Shown here in pieces: positions 18,174-28,254 of a stretch of DNA of 64,000 nucleotides (within the stretch, counting starts at the first letter, position 1; each line of letters starts with the position of its first letter). The notes beneath the pieces are model-generated. The model made no database searches. It saw only the letters and a list, made by a program, of their open reading frames with translations, and was not told the origin of the DNA. Origin of the DNA: Hyphomicrobiales bacterium (GTDB lineage: Bacteria; Pseudomonadota; Alphaproteobacteria; Rhizobiales; Rhizobiaceae); NCBI GenBank assembly GCA_900469345.1, contig UBWZ01000015.1, forward strand, positions 62,001 to 126,000, given 5' to 3'. A program made the translations under genes and the position numbers.

Positions 18174-18740
18174 ATGAGCAAGCTCAAGAACCCCGTTCTC
18201 ATGGCGACGATCGGTGCCGCCCAGGGACTGAGGGGGGAAGTGCGTGTCCGCGCCTATACCGCCGACGGCACAGCGCTTGGCGATTATGGCCACCTGCATG
18301 CAGAAGACGGGCGCGTCTTTGAAATCCTGGAATTGCGCGAGGCGAAGACCGTCGTGATCGTGCGCTTCCGCGGCATCAACGACCGCACCGCGGCCGAGGC
18401 GTTGGCAGGGCTCGAGCTCTTCATCGAGCGCGACAACCTGCCCGACGACGAACTGGACGACGACGAATTCTACTATGCCGATCTCGAGGGGCTGGATGCG
18501 GTCGATCCGGAGGGCAAGAGCTACGGGACGGTGAGCGGCGTGTTCGACTTCGGCGCCGGCGACCTCCTGGAGCTGAAGGGGCCCGGACGGCGCCCGGCGC
18601 TCATTCCCTTCTCCGAAGCCGCCGTGCTGGAGATCGACCTCGAAAACGGGCGCATCGTGATCGACCCGATGGCTGCCGGCCTGCTCGACGACGAGGGCGA
18701 GAACGGCCTGTCTCCCGATGGCCCGACGGACCCGAAATGA
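18174..18740 (+). CDS. rimM: Ribosome maturation factor RimM
   Basis: A 188-residue assembly factor for the 30S head that binds S19. The N-terminal RimM domain shows [20 protein letters not shown]. The PRC-barrel half starts near [16 protein letters not shown] and includes [13 protein letters not shown]. An acidic tail ends the protein. Its stop overlaps the trmD start (ATGA), so the two are translationally coupled. It follows rpsP after a strong hairpin. Confidence 0.95.
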   Translation: MSKLKNPVLMATIGAAQGLRGEVRVRAYTADGTALGDYGHLHAEDGRVFEILELREAKTVVIVRFRGINDRTAAEALAGLELFIERDNLPDDELDDDEFYYADLEGLDAVDPEGKSYGTVSGVFDFGAGDLLELKGPGRRPALIPFSEAAVLEIDLENGRIVIDPMAAGLLDDEGENGLSPDGPTDPK

Positions 18741-19426
18741 GCCTTCCGATCTACCGTGCCACCGTTCTCACGCTCTATCCGGACATGTTTCCGGGTCATC
18801 TCGGCCAGTCTCTCGCCGGCAAGGCGATGGAGCGCGGCGACTGGAGCCTCGAGACGGTGCAGATCCGCGATTTCGCGACCGACCGTCACCGGACCGTCGA
18901 CGATACGCCGGCCGGCGGCGGTGCCGGCATGGTGCTGAAGCCCGATGTGCTTGCCCGGGCAATCGATTCCGTCGCGTCCGACCCGCGCCCGCGCCTCTTG
19001 ATGAGCCCACGCGGCCGGCCGCTGACGCAGAAGCGGGTACGCGAACTGGCGGAAGGCGAGGGCGTCGTCATCGTCTGCGGACGCTTCGAGGGCGTCGACC
19101 AGCGGGTGATCGACGGGCGAGAGCTCGAGGAAGTCTCGATCGGCGACTACATCCTGTCCGGCGGCGAGCCGGCCGCGCTGACGCTGCTCGACGCGGTGGT
19201 GCGGGTTCTCCCGGGCGTGATGGGCAATGCCGTGTCCGGGATCAACGAAAGTTTCGAGCACGGGCTGCTGGAGCATCCGCACTACACACGCCCGCAAGTG
19301 TTCGAAGGGGCAGAGATCCCGGCCGTGCTGACATCCGGCAATCATGGCGCGATCGAGCACTGGCGGGTCCAGGAAGCGCTGCGCCTGACGCAGGCGCGGC
19401 GGCCGGATCTGCTCGACCGCGACTGA
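18737..19426 (+). CDS. trmD: tRNA (guanine-N1)-methyltransferase TrmD
   Basis: A 229-residue SPOUT-class knotted methyltransferase that makes m1G37 in tRNAs with G36, preventing +1 frameshifting. Motifs in order: [12 protein letters not shown] near the start, [29 protein letters not shown] in the knot, and [15 protein letters not shown]. The C-terminal helical domain with HYTRP is complete. It starts inside the rimM stop codon. Confidence 0.97.
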   Translation: MSLPIYRATVLTLYPDMFPGHLGQSLAGKAMERGDWSLETVQIRDFATDRHRTVDDTPAGGGAGMVLKPDVLARAIDSVASDPRPRLLMSPRGRPLTQKRVRELAEGEGVVIVCGRFEGVDQRVIDGRELEEVSIGDYILSGGEPAALTLLDAVVRVLPGVMGNAVSGINESFEHGLLEHPHYTRPQVFEGAEIPAVLTSGNHGAIEHWRVQEALRLTQARRPDLLDRD

Positions 19427-19456
19427 CCAGGGACGTCCGCAGGCGTTCGCTCGATC

Positions 19457-20203
19457 TTACACCGTGACGAAATAATAGACGGTCAGCGCCGCCCCGACGG
19501 CAACCACGCACCAGCGCAGGACGGCTTGCGGCGCGCGCCGCGCCACCCACACGCCGCAATATCCGCCCAGCGCCCCGGCGGGGATCATCACCAGGGCCTG
19601 CGGCCAGGCGACCACGCCGCCGCTGATGAAGACGATGATGGCGACCGCCGCGATCAGGGTCGCGAAGAGGTTCTTCATGGCGTTGAGATGGTGGTAGGAG
19701 CCGCCGGTCGTCAGCCCCAGCACCGCCAGCATCATGATGCCCATGCCGGCGCCGAAGAAGCCGCCATAGATGGCGTTGAGGAACTGCGCGATGGCGCTGA
19801 GAACGGACCTGTCGCCGGGTTCGGCGGTCGTCTTCGGCTTCAGCGACGGACCGGCCGCGAAGATGATGGTGGCGGCGGCCAGCAGCCACGGCACGAGGGC
19901 GCGGAAGGAGGGGTTGTCGAGAGACAGCAGGATCAGCGAACCGGCAAGCGCGCCGAACACCGAGACGATGCCGAGCACGAGGACGCCCCGCCAGTGCTGC
20001 GCGATCTCCCTGCGGTAGGCGAGCGTCGAGGTGACATAGCCGGGAAACTGCACGATCGACGATGTGGCGTTGGCCGCGATCGGCGGCAGTCCGGCCAGCG
20101 TCATGGCGCCGAAGGTGAGGAAGGTGCCGCCGCCGGCAATCGCATTCACCGCGCCGGACAGGAAGCCTGCCGCCGCCAGAAGCACGATCATGGTGATCGT
20201 CAT
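19457..20203 (-). CDS. TauE/SafE family sulfite exporter-like permease
   Basis: A 248-residue inner-membrane protein with about eight spans of the TauE/SafE family, implicated in export of sulfite, sulfoacetate or other organic anions. The two family repeats are recognisable: AAGFLSGAVNAIAGGGTFL near the N-terminus and YGGFFGAGMGIMMLAVLG in the middle. The start at 20203 is supported by GGGAGAGATA directly upstream. It lies on the opposite strand between trmD and rplS, genes that form one operon in many bacteria. The substrate is unknown. Confidence 0.88.
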   Translation of the reverse strand: MTITMIVLLAAAGFLSGAVNAIAGGGTFLTFGAMTLAGLPPIAANATSSIVQFPGYVTSTLAYRREIAQHWRGVLVLGIVSVFGALAGSLILLSLDNPSFRALVPWLLAAATIIFAAGPSLKPKTTAEPGDRSVLSAIAQFLNAIYGGFFGAGMGIMMLAVLGLTTGGSYHHLNAMKNLFATLIAAVAIIVFISGGVVAWPQALVMIPAGALGGYCGVWVARRAPQAVLRWCVVAVGAALTVYYFVTV

Positions 20204-20470
20204 TATCTCTCTCCCGTCTTGACGCGCTCTCATAGCTTCGGCACTGCTGCCGATGCAAGCGGACAGCGCTTCCCGACCGCGCCACAAAAATGCGGCGGAC
20301 GGGATGACAAGCGGCGGTCTTTCGTGTATTTGCGCAGCCGGCACTGGGACACGATCCCGTCCACCAGCAAGAAAGAATGGCGAATCCGCTCTGCCTGTGG
20401 CTGGTCCCGAGGTTGAACCGAAGGACTATCGAGCGCTCTGGCTGTTTCAGAAGAACGAAGGTTTGAAACG
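20204..20470. other. Divergent region and leader of rplS
   Basis: 267 bases between the TauE/SafE start and rplS. A 73-codon open frame overlaps it, but it has no ribosome site or recognisable family. No terminator or clear operator is seen. The rplS transcript must start here, because trmD is cut off by the antisense gene. Confidence 0.4.
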
Positions 20471-21016
20471 ATGAATATCATTCAGCAGCTTGAGGCCGAA
20501 CAGGTCGCCAAGATCGAAGCCAAGCGCAAGCTTCCCGACTTTTCCCCGGGCGACACCGTCCGCGTCAACGTTCGCGTGACGGAAGGTACCCGTACCCGCG
20601 TACAGGCCTATGAAGGCGTGTGCATCGCCCGCTCCGGCGGCGGCCTCAACGAAAGCTTCACCGTTCGCAAGATCTCCTACGGCGAAGGTGTCGAGCGCGT
20701 ATTCCCGGTCTGCTCGCCGATGGTCGAAGGCGTCGAAATCGTTCGCCGCGGTAAGGTCCGCCGCGCCAAGCTGTACTACCTGCGCGACCTGCGCGGCAAG
20801 GCTGCCCGTATCGTCGAGAACACCAACACCCGCGCCCGCAAGTTGAACGACGCCGAGCGCCAGGCCGTTGCCGAGGAAAAGGCACGCATCGAAGCCGAGA
20901 AGGTTGCCGCTGCCCAGGCTCTGGCCGCCGAAAAGGCTGCTGCCGAAGCTGCAGAAGCCAAGGCTGCTGCAGAAGCCGCTGAAGCTGCAAAGGCTGCGGA
21001 AGCCTCCGCAGAATAA
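20471..21016 (+). CDS. rplS: 50S ribosomal protein L19
   Basis: A 181-residue L19, at the 30S-50S interface. The core (about 1-120) shows [22 protein letters not shown]-type opening, then [13 protein letters not shown], and [20 protein letters not shown]. The last 55 or so residues form an Ala/Glu/Lys coiled-coil tail absent from E. coli L19 (115 residues). Synthesis does not depend on the rpsP operon here because an antisense gene separates them. A terminator follows. Confidence 0.97.
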   Translation: MNIIQQLEAEQVAKIEAKRKLPDFSPGDTVRVNVRVTEGTRTRVQAYEGVCIARSGGGLNESFTVRKISYGEGVERVFPVCSPMVEGVEIVRRGKVRRAKLYYLRDLRGKAARIVENTNTRARKLNDAERQAVAEEKARIEAEKVAAAQALAAEKAAAEAAEAKAAAEAAEAAKAAEASAE

Positions 21017-21041
21017 GAATTTCCGTTTACGGATTGAAAAA

Positions 21042-21066
21042 GGCGGCCCGCGTGGCCGCCTTTTTT
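21042..21066 (+). terminator. Terminator after rplS
   Basis: Stem GGCGGCC/GGCCGCC (21042-21048 with 21054-21060), 5-base loop, six Ts at 21061-21066. Confidence 0.88.
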
Positions 21067-21100
21067 GTTGCGCGCTGACCGGCTTGCCAGCGCCCCTGTG

Positions 21101-22423
21101 TCAGGGCCGGCGCGACCCCGGTGCGGAGCGAGGCTCGGCCACCGGCGCATTGGCAATGGTCTTCCTTGCGAGGATCTGCCCGACCAGGATCACCAGTACC
21201 CCGGCGATCGCCAGGCAGGCGGCGAGAAAGAACATCGGATAGGTATTGCTGTTGGTGCGGTCATGGATCCACGGCACGACGTTCTGGGCGACGAAGCCGC
21301 CGAGATTGCCGACCGAGTTGATGGCTGCGAGGCCCGCTGCTGCGCCTGCACCCTTGAGGAAGCGAGAGGGCAGGCTCCAGAACACCGGCTGGCCGGCAAA
21401 GATACCGGCCGCAGCGACGCACAGGAAGGCAAACTGCAGCACCGGCGCGGTGACCAGCACGGACATAGACAGGCAGATGGCACCGACAAAGGCCGGCACG
21501 ACGATGTAGGGCGTCTTGTTCTCGGTCTTGTCGGCAGCAGCCGGGACCATCCAGAGGGCGGCCGCCACGACGATCCACGGCAGGATGTTGATGAAGCCGT
21601 TGACCGTGTTGGAGACGCCGAAGCCCTTGACGATGGTCGGCAGCCAGTAGCTCAGCCCGTAGGCGGCGAGCGGAAAGCCCACATAGCAGACGGCCATCAG
21701 CATCACGGTCGGATTGATCAGCGCCTTGAAGCCGTTGTCGGAATGCTGGTCCATGCCGGAATTCTCACGCGCCAGCCGGTCCGCCAGCCAGCGCTTTTCC
21801 TCGTCGGTCAGGAACTTCGCCTTTTCCGGCGTGTCGTCGAGGTAGAAGAGGGTGACGATGCCGGCGATCACCGCCGGAACACCGGTCGCCAGGAACACCC
21901 ATTCCCAGCCGGCAAGGCCGAGCATGCCGTCCAGATCGAGCAGCGATCCGCCGATCGGCGCACCGATCGCATTGGCGATGGCGCTGAAGATCATGAACAG
22001 GCCCACCATGCGGCCGCGGTAATCCTTGGGGAACCACAGCGTCAGAAGGTAGAGCACGCCCGGAAAGAAGCCGGCCTCGGCGACACCCAGCAGAAAGCGC
22101 AGGATGTAGAACATGGTGGCATTCTGGGTGAAGGCGAGGCCGATCGTCACCAGGCCCCAGGAGATCATGATGCGGGCGAACCAGCGGCTGGCGCCGAAGC
22201 GTTCGAGAAACAGGTTGCTCGGCACCTCGAACAGGAAGTAGCCGATGAAGAACAGCGAGGCACCGAGGCCATAGGCATATTCGCTCATGTTGAGCGCGCC
22301 GACCATCTGCAGCTTGGCGAAGCTGACATTCTGCCGGTCTATATAGGCGATGAGATAGAGGATGCCGAGGAAGGGCATCATTCGCCAGGTGATCTTGGAA
22401 ATCAGTTTTTGCTCGGAAACCAT
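21101..22423 (-). CDS. MFS transporter, anion:cation symporter family
   Basis: A 440-residue, 12-span major facilitator. The N-terminal YLIAYIDRQNVSFAKLQM is typical of the ACS family of organic anion importers (tartrate, galactonate, phthalate-type substrates), as are FFPGVLYLLTLWFP and RMVGLFM. The start at 22423 is preferred because GGGAGG lies six bases upstream; the ATG at 22429 directly abuts that site. No catabolic gene is adjacent, so the substrate cannot be inferred. It is divergent from the heme oxygenase gene. Confidence 0.88.
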   Translation of the reverse strand: MVSEQKLISKITWRMMPFLGILYLIAYIDRQNVSFAKLQMVGALNMSEYAYGLGASLFFIGYFLFEVPSNLFLERFGASRWFARIMISWGLVTIGLAFTQNATMFYILRFLLGVAEAGFFPGVLYLLTLWFPKDYRGRMVGLFMIFSAIANAIGAPIGGSLLDLDGMLGLAGWEWVFLATGVPAVIAGIVTLFYLDDTPEKAKFLTDEEKRWLADRLARENSGMDQHSDNGFKALINPTVMLMAVCYVGFPLAAYGLSYWLPTIVKGFGVSNTVNGFINILPWIVVAAALWMVPAAADKTENKTPYIVVPAFVGAICLSMSVLVTAPVLQFAFLCVAAAGIFAGQPVFWSLPSRFLKGAGAAAGLAAINSVGNLGGFVAQNVVPWIHDRTNSNTYPMFFLAACLAIAGVLVILVGQILARKTIANAPVAEPRSAPGSRRP

Positions 22424-22557
22424 ACGCATCCTCCCGGCCCGGGGGCCATGCCTTCAAACTTGAGAGGGGAATTAGGTTTTCAACCGGTGCCGGCAAGGAC
22501 CAGGCGGCGCAACGGCCGACGCAAATGGGGTTTGACAGCGGTGCCGGCAGGTCCGAT

Positions 22558-23157
22558 ATGTCTCTGATCATGGATATCGACCAGAAAACCAAGAACCAGA
22601 CCCGGATCCAGCGTCTGAAGGGGCTTACCGACGGCACTCACCGGCAGCTTGATCAGCGCATCATGAGCGCCGACCCGTTCGGGAGCCGCGACCGCTATGC
22701 GCTGTTCCTGCAGGTCCAGCACCAGTTCCATGCGGATGTCGCGCCGCTCTATGCCCGCGCCGATCTCAACGCCCTGCTGCCCGGGCTTGCCGACCGATGC
22801 CGGCTCGAGGCACTGCGCCACGACCTGTTCGACCTTCGCGGGGTGGAGGCGGGCCGCCTTCAGGGTGGCGTGGGCACGCTCGACGTGGCGCAGGCGCTGG
22901 GCTGGGTCTACGTCGCCGAGGGCTCCAATCTCGGCGCCGCGTTCCTCCTGAAGGAAGCCGAAAAGATCGGCCTGTCGGAGGAGTTCGGTGCCCGCCATCT
23001 CGCCGGCCACCCGGCCGGACGCGGCCTGCACTGGCGCAATTTCGTGGCCGCCGTCAACGCGCTGCCCCTGTCGGAGGCCGACGAAAGGCTCGCGGCGGAG
23101 GGCGCAAAAGCGGCGTTCCGGCGCGTTCACGCGCTGGTCGACGATATCTTCAGCTGA
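22558..23157 (+). CDS. Biliverdin-producing heme oxygenase family protein
   Basis: A 199-residue helical protein of the canonical heme oxygenase family, which opens heme to biliverdin, CO and iron. The proximal ligand is presumably His28 in DGTHRQLD. The distal helix region YVAEGSNLGAAFLLKEA fits the glycine-rich distal motif, with Ala in place of one Gly. The start at 22558 has GGCAGG upstream; 22525 is an alternative. No bacteriophytochrome or heme-uptake gene is adjacent, unlike many bphO or hmuO genes, so the role could be iron release or pigment supply to a distant gene. Confidence 0.78.
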   Translation: MSLIMDIDQKTKNQTRIQRLKGLTDGTHRQLDQRIMSADPFGSRDRYALFLQVQHQFHADVAPLYARADLNALLPGLADRCRLEALRHDLFDLRGVEAGRLQGGVGTLDVAQALGWVYVAEGSNLGAAFLLKEAEKIGLSEEFGARHLAGHPAGRGLHWRNFVAAVNALPLSEADERLAAEGAKAAFRRVHALVDDIFS

Positions 23158-23374
23158 TCTCCGCGACGTTTGCCGCGTGCCGACGCATGGCGGCCGGAAC
23201 CTCAGGTCAGGCCCGAGGATGCGCAGGCGAGGGGATGCCCGGACATCCGGGGCTGGAGAACGGTGCAGCTGCGGCCGCACTGGTATTTTCTCCCCGTTTC
23301 GGCCATATACGCCCTGAGGCCCCGGGACACGCGCGGGCAGAGGCGGGCAGGGGCTCGCCCAACGGATGATCGCC

Positions 23375-24292
23375 ATGGCAGAGCAGGTCGAATTTGCAAA
23401 GATGAACGGACTTGGCAACAAGATCCTGGTCGTCGACATGCGCGGCCGCAAGGACAGGGTGACGCCCGAGGCGGCAATCGCGCTCAATGCCGATCCGGCG
23501 ACCCAGTTCGACCAGATCATGGCGGTCCACGATCCGAAGCTCCAGGGCACCGACGCCTTTATCGACATCCTCAATTGCGACGGCTCCAAGGCGCAGGCCT
23601 GCGGCAACGGCACGCGCTGCGTGGTGCAGGCGCTTGCCGCCGAAACCGGGAGAAAGAGCTTCACCTTCCAGACGGTGGCCGGCATTCTCAATGCGCAGGA
23701 ACACGAGGACGGCACGATCTCGGTGGATATGGGCAAGCCCGTGTTCGCCTGGGACCGGATCCCGCTGGCGGAGGAATTCTACGACACCAGCCGCATCGAG
23801 CTGCAGATCGGTCCGATCGACGCGCCGGTGCTGCATTCGCCCTCGGTCATGTCGATGGGCAATCCGCATGCTATCTTCTGGGTCGATCGCGACCCGATGG
23901 AGTTCGATCTCGACCGCTTCGGTCCGCTGCTCGAAAACCACCCGATGTTTCCGGAAAAGGCCAATATCACGCTGGCGCAGGTGACGTCGGACGCATCGCT
24001 GCGCACGCGCACCTGGGAGCGCGGCGCGGGGCTGACGCTAGCCTGCGGATCGGCGGCCTGCGCTGCCGCCGTGTCCGCCGCCCGCACCGGCCGTACCGGA
24101 CGGACGGTGACGATCGACGTCGCCTCGTCGCCCAGCCGCCAGCCGCTGACCATCGACTGGCGCGAGAACGACCACGTCGTGATGACCGGGCCGGCCGAAT
24201 GGGAATGGTCCGGCATGCTCGATCCGGTCACGGGCGCTTTTGCGCGCAGCGACGAGGCCGCAGAGGGCGATCAGGGAGTACGCGCAGGGTGA
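23375..24292 (+). CDS. dapF: Diaminopimelate epimerase
   Basis: A 305-residue cofactor-free racemase converting LL- to meso-diaminopimelate for lysine and peptidoglycan. The two catalytic cysteines are seen in ACGNGTRC (Cys76) and LACGSAACA (Cys224). The opening [15 protein letters not shown] is canonical. The stop overlaps the mtaB start as GTGA, giving translational coupling; dapF-mtaB-ftsY is a conserved rhizobial order. ATG at 23366 is a possible alternative start three codons upstream. Confidence 0.97.
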   Translation: MAEQVEFAKMNGLGNKILVVDMRGRKDRVTPEAAIALNADPATQFDQIMAVHDPKLQGTDAFIDILNCDGSKAQACGNGTRCVVQALAAETGRKSFTFQTVAGILNAQEHEDGTISVDMGKPVFAWDRIPLAEEFYDTSRIELQIGPIDAPVLHSPSVMSMGNPHAIFWVDRDPMEFDLDRFGPLLENHPMFPEKANITLAQVTSDASLRTRTWERGAGLTLACGSAACAAAVSAARTGRTGRTVTIDVASSPSRQPLTIDWRENDHVVMTGPAEWEWSGMLDPVTGAFARSDEAAEGDQGVRAG

Positions 24293-25575
24293 GCGGCGTC
24301 GAGGTCATCACCTTCGGCTGCCGGCTCAACACCTACGAGTCGGAAGTGATGCGCGCCGAAGCCGAAAAGGCGGGCCTCAACAATGCCGTGCTCGTCAACA
24401 CCTGTGCGGTGACCGGCGAAGCGGTGCGGCAGGCCCGGCAGGCGATCCGCCGGGCGCGGCGCGACAACCCGCATGCGCGCATCATCGTCACCGGCTGCGC
24501 CGCCCAGACGGAGAGCCAGACCTTTGCCGAGATGCCGGAAGTGGATGCCGTGCTCGGCAACGAGGAGAAGCTGTCGAGCGCGTCTTACCGGGCGCTGCCG
24601 GATTTCGGCGTTGCGGCGGAAGAAAAGCTGCGCGTCAACGACATCATGAGCGTGCGCGCCACGGCGCCGCAGATGGTGAAGCATATCGACGGGCATGTGC
24701 GCGCCTTCATCCAGGTGCAGAACGGCTGCGACCACCGCTGCACCTTCTGCATCATTCCCTATGGCCGCGGCAATTCGCGGTCCGTGCCGATGGGCGCCGT
24801 GGTCGAGCAGGCCCGCAAACTGGTGCAGGGCGGCTATCGCGAGATCGTGCTGACCGGCGTCGATGCGACGAGCTATGGCGCCGACCTGCCCGGCCAGCCG
24901 TCGCTCGGATATCTCGCCAAAACCCTGCTGAAGCAGGTGCCGGAGATCCTCAGGCTGCGGTTGTCGTCGATCGACGGGATCGAGGCCGACCGGCATCTGT
25001 GGGACCTGATCGCCGACGAGCCGCGTTTCATGCCGCATCTGCATCTGTCGCTGCAGCATGGCGACGACATGATCCTGAAGCGCATGAAGCGGCGCCACAG
25101 CCGCGCCGAGGCGCTTGCCTTTACAGAGCAGGCCCGGCGGCTGCGGCCCGAGATCGCCTTCGGCGCCGACATGATCGCCGGGTTCCCGACCGAAACGGAC
25201 GCGATGGCCGAGAATGCCGCGACGCTTGCGGAAGAAGCCGGTATCTCCTTCCTGCATGTGTTTCCCTACAGCCCGCGGCCGGGCACGCCTGCCGCCCGCA
25301 TGCCGCAGGTCGACCGGGGTCTCGTCAAGCAGCGTGCCGCCCGGCTGCGCGCCCGCGGCGAGGCGCTCCACGCAAACCATCTCGAACGGATGGTCGGCAG
25401 CGAGCAGACCGTCATCGTCGAGATGAACGGAATGGCGCATACGGAAAACTTTTCGCTGGTTGCCGCTCCCGGGCTTGTTCCCAGGCAGGTCCAGCGCGTT
25501 ATCATTACTGGCCATAACGGCAAGCACCTCGAGATGCGGGTCTTGTCCGCCTCTGCGGCCCCTCGAGCGGCATAA
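24289..25575 (+). CDS. mtaB: tRNA (t6A37) methylthiotransferase MtaB
   Basis: A 428-residue radical-SAM enzyme that converts t6A37 to ms2t6A in tRNAs. The N-terminal methylthiotransferase domain has cysteines in FGCRLN, NTCAVT and TGCAA for its auxiliary cluster. The radical-SAM motif is CDHRCTFC (Cys147, 151, 154). A TRAM-like C-terminal segment follows ([17 protein letters not shown]). The GTG start overlaps the dapF stop; the frame is open far upstream, but only as a shadow of dapF. Confidence 0.95.
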   Translation: MSGVEVITFGCRLNTYESEVMRAEAEKAGLNNAVLVNTCAVTGEAVRQARQAIRRARRDNPHARIIVTGCAAQTESQTFAEMPEVDAVLGNEEKLSSASYRALPDFGVAAEEKLRVNDIMSVRATAPQMVKHIDGHVRAFIQVQNGCDHRCTFCIIPYGRGNSRSVPMGAVVEQARKLVQGGYREIVLTGVDATSYGADLPGQPSLGYLAKTLLKQVPEILRLRLSSIDGIEADRHLWDLIADEPRFMPHLHLSLQHGDDMILKRMKRRHSRAEALAFTEQARRLRPEIAFGADMIAGFPTETDAMAENAATLAEEAGISFLHVFPYSPRPGTPAARMPQVDRGLVKQRAARLRARGEALHANHLERMVGSEQTVIVEMNGMAHTENFSLVAAPGLVPRQVQRVIITGHNGKHLEMRVLSASAAPRAA

Positions 25576-25588
25576 GAACGGATTGTTC

Positions 25589-26959
25589 ATGGCACTGAGT
25601 TTTATCAAGCGCGTTTTCACCTTCGGCGATGTGCCGGCGGACCAGGACGGACAGTCCGGCCACCATCCCGAGACGGCTCCTGCCGTCCAGGCCGAGCTCG
25701 AGCCCAAGCCCCGCCACGAGGAACTGCCGGTCGCGCCGGTTGATCCGGTCGCCCCGCTCGAGATCGAGACCGCCGGCGGACCGGCTGCCGATCTGGCCAT
25801 CAAGAGTGACGCGGACGAGGCTGCTGCCCTGCTGCCAGGCGCCGAGGACACCTCGGAGCTCGGCGTCGTTCCGCTGTCGCTGCTGGAGGCCGAGGCTGCG
25901 GCGGGAACGCTTGATGCGGATACTAAGCTACAGGATAGCGTCTCCGAAGCGACTGCCCCCCAAACCGTCCCGGTGCTTCCCAAGGGATTTTCGACCGCCC
26001 GCTCGGAACCGGAGACCGTCACCATCGTGCCGCCGGCGCCGCTGTCGTGGTTCCAGCGGCTGCGAGCGGGGCTTGCCCGGACATCGTCGCAGCTGACGGG
26101 TCAGATCGCCGCGCTGTTTACCAAGCGCAAGCTGGACGACGAGACGCTGGAAGAGCTCGAGGACCTGCTGATCCAGGCGGATCTCGGCGTCGAGACGGCG
26201 ATGCGCATTACCGGCGCCCTGTCATCGGAACGCTACGGCAAGGACGTGTCGGGCGAGGACGTGTCGCGCATCATGGCGGGCGAAATCACCAAGGTGCTCG
26301 CCCCCGTCGCCAAGCCGCTGGCGCTCGATCTCAATCACAAGCCGCATGTGATCCTGGTCGTCGGCGTCAACGGCACCGGCAAGACGACGACGATCGGCAA
26401 GCTGGCGGCCAAGCTTTCGGGCGCCGGGCTGAAGGTGATGCTGGCTGCCGGCGATACGTTCCGTGCGGCGGCGATCGAGCAGCTGAAGATCTGGGCCGAC
26501 CGCACCGGCTCGCAATTCATCGGCACCAAGCTCGGGGCGGATGCCGCCGGTCTCGCCTATGATGCCTTCGAGCAGGCGCGGGCCAACAAGTCCGACGTGC
26601 TGATCATCGACACGGCCGGCCGGTTGCAGAACCGCGCCGAGCTGATGGCGGAACTCGAAAAGATCGTGCGGGTGCTCGGCAAGCTCGATCCGGACGCGCC
26701 GCACACGGTGCTGCAGACGCTCGACGCGACGACCGGCCAGAATGCGCTCAACCAGGTGGAGATCTTCCGCAACGTTGCGGGCGTCAGCGGGCTGATCATG
26801 ACCAAGCTCGACGGCACGGCGCGCGGCGGCATCCTGGTGGCGATCGCCGCCAAGCACAAGCTTCCCGTCTACTTCGTCGGCGTCGGCGAGGGTGTCGACG
26901 ATCTCGAAGCCTTCGAGGCCGAGGATTTCGCCCAGGCCATTGCAGGCCTGGCACATTGA
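25589..26959 (+). CDS. ftsY: Signal recognition particle receptor FtsY
   Basis: A 456-residue membrane-associated GTPase that receives SRP-ribosome complexes. The N-terminal acidic A region (about 1-140) is rich in Glu, Pro and Ala. The N domain follows (about 150-245). The G domain has GVNGTGKTTTIGK (about 259-271), DTAGRLQN and TKLDGTARGG. It starts 13 bases after mtaB. Its partner Ffh is encoded 9 kb upstream in the same window. Confidence 0.97.
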   Translation: MALSFIKRVFTFGDVPADQDGQSGHHPETAPAVQAELEPKPRHEELPVAPVDPVAPLEIETAGGPAADLAIKSDADEAAALLPGAEDTSELGVVPLSLLEAEAAAGTLDADTKLQDSVSEATAPQTVPVLPKGFSTARSEPETVTIVPPAPLSWFQRLRAGLARTSSQLTGQIAALFTKRKLDDETLEELEDLLIQADLGVETAMRITGALSSERYGKDVSGEDVSRIMAGEITKVLAPVAKPLALDLNHKPHVILVVGVNGTGKTTTIGKLAAKLSGAGLKVMLAAGDTFRAAAIEQLKIWADRTGSQFIGTKLGADAAGLAYDAFEQARANKSDVLIIDTAGRLQNRAELMAELEKIVRVLGKLDPDAPHTVLQTLDATTGQNALNQVEIFRNVAGVSGLIMTKLDGTARGGILVAIAAKHKLPVYFVGVGEGVDDLEAFEAEDFAQAIAGLAH

Positions 26960-27019
26960 TGACAGAGACAAACGGGTCGGCCTCGGCCATTCTTTAACAG
27001 CCTGATCAAGTTGGATACC

Positions 27020-27670
27020 ATGCAGAGCATCGAAAGCGACGTCACGCCGACCAAGGCAGAAAAACAGCATCCGATGCTGAAGCTCGCTTTGGAGCTTGGT
27101 CCGCTTCTGGTCTTCTTTTTCGGAAACCTTCGGGGCGAGTGGCTGGTCGAAAAGATCCCGGCGCTGGCGGCGGTCGGCGGGCCGCTGTTCGTTGCCACGG
27201 CGCTGTTCATGGCCGCGACGGTCGCATCGCTGGTCATCTCCAAGATCGTCTTCCACCACCTGCCGGTCATGCCGCTCGTGTCGGGCGCCGTGGTGCTGAT
27301 CTTCGGGTCGCTGTCGATCTGGCTGCAGGACGAGACCTTCATCAAGATGAAGCCGACCATCGTCAACACGCTGTTCGGAGCGACGCTTCTGATCGGCCTT
27401 TTGTTCGGCCGGTCGCTGCTCGGCTATGTCTTCAACGCCGCCTTCCAGCTGGACGACGCGGGCTGGAAAAAGCTGACGCTCCGCTGGGGCCTGTTCTTCC
27501 TGGTGCTGGCGGTCCTCAACGAGGTTGTCTGGCGCAATTTCTCCGATGCCGCCTGGGTCAACTTCAAGGTCTGGGGCACGATGCCGATCACCATCCTGTT
27601 CACGCTGTCGCAGATGCCGCTGATCATGCGCCACACGATTTCGGAGCAGACGCCCGAGACCGACAAGTGA
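27020..27670 (+). CDS. Septation protein A / YciB (IspZ) family
   Basis: A 216-residue inner-membrane protein with about six spans, family YciB/IspZ, implicated in septation and envelope synthesis. The family opening [17 protein letters not shown] and the central [20 protein letters not shown] are clear, as is [23 protein letters not shown] codon lies nine bases upstream in frame, but ATG 27020 is the simpler start; the ribosome site is weak. It follows ftsY by 60 bases and its stop overlaps the next start as GTGA. Confidence 0.92.
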   Translation: MQSIESDVTPTKAEKQHPMLKLALELGPLLVFFFGNLRGEWLVEKIPALAAVGGPLFVATALFMAATVASLVISKIVFHHLPVMPLVSGAVVLIFGSLSIWLQDETFIKMKPTIVNTLFGATLLIGLLFGRSLLGYVFNAAFQLDDAGWKKLTLRWGLFFLVLAVLNEVVWRNFSDAAWVNFKVWGTMPITILFTLSQMPLIMRHTISEQTPETDK

Positions 27671-28254
27671 CGGCCGCGGCTGCAACCGCGACCCGCAGCA
27701 GCGGCCGGGTCTGGCTGCTCGTTGCGCTCGGCATTCTGGTGGCGCAGATCGTCATCCTCCATCTTATGGGGCGCCTCTGGATCTGCGAGTGCGGCACTGT
27801 CAAACTGTTCGAACCGGTGGTCAATTCGCCCGGCAATTCGCAGCATCTGGCGGACTGGTACACGCCGTCGCACATTATCCACGGCTTCCTGTTTTTCGGC
27901 CTCGGCTGGCTGATCCTGCGGCGTGCGCCACTGTCGGCGCGGTTGTCGCTCGCCGTCGTGATCGAGGCAGCTTGGGAGATCGCCGAGAATTCGCCGATCG
28001 TGATCGACCGCTACCGGACCACCACGATGGCGCTCGGCTATTCGGGCGACAGCATCATCAATTCGGGCATGGATACGGTGTTCATGGCGCTCGGCTTCCT
28101 CGCCGCCTCGCGCCTGCCGGTCTGGGCAACGGTCGCGATCGCGATCTTTTTCGAGCTGTTTACCGGCTGGCTGATCCGCGACAACCTCACCCTCAACGTG
28201 CTGATGCTCATCTGGCCGGTCGAGGCAATCAAGACCTGGCAGGGCGGCGCCTAG
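27667..28254 (+). CDS. DUF2585 (UPF0314) family membrane protein
   Basis: A 195-residue inner-membrane protein with about five spans. It resembles the conserved alphaproteobacterial family DUF2585, of unknown function. Visible conserved features are [13 protein letters not shown] with two cysteines after the first span, the polar [18 protein letters not shown], and [13 protein letters not shown]. The GTG start overlaps the stop of the YciB/IspZ gene, so the two are coupled and may act together in the envelope. It is convergent with ccmG, overlapping it by four bases. Confidence 0.85.
   Translation: MTAAAATATRSSGRVWLLVALGILVAQIVILHLMGRLWICECGTVKLFEPVVNSPGNSQHLADWYTPSHIIHGFLFFGLGWLILRRAPLSARLSLAVVIEAAWEIAENSPIVIDRYRTTTMALGYSGDSIINSGMDTVFMALGFLAASRLPVWATVAIAIFFELFTGWLIRDNLTLNVLMLIWPVEAIKTWQGGA

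Noticed and set aside
15506-18202. 898-codon minus-strand frame across ffh, chorismate mutase and rpsP
   Set aside because: It spans three genuine genes and their hairpins on the other strand, has biased composition and no recognisable domain.
20253-20474. 73-codon plus-strand frame ending inside the rplS start
   Set aside because: No ribosome site, no family resemblance and atypical composition; kept only as part of the leader description.
23170-24288. In-frame extension upstream of mtaB
   Set aside because: It lies over dapF in another frame; the GTG overlapping the dapF stop is the natural start.
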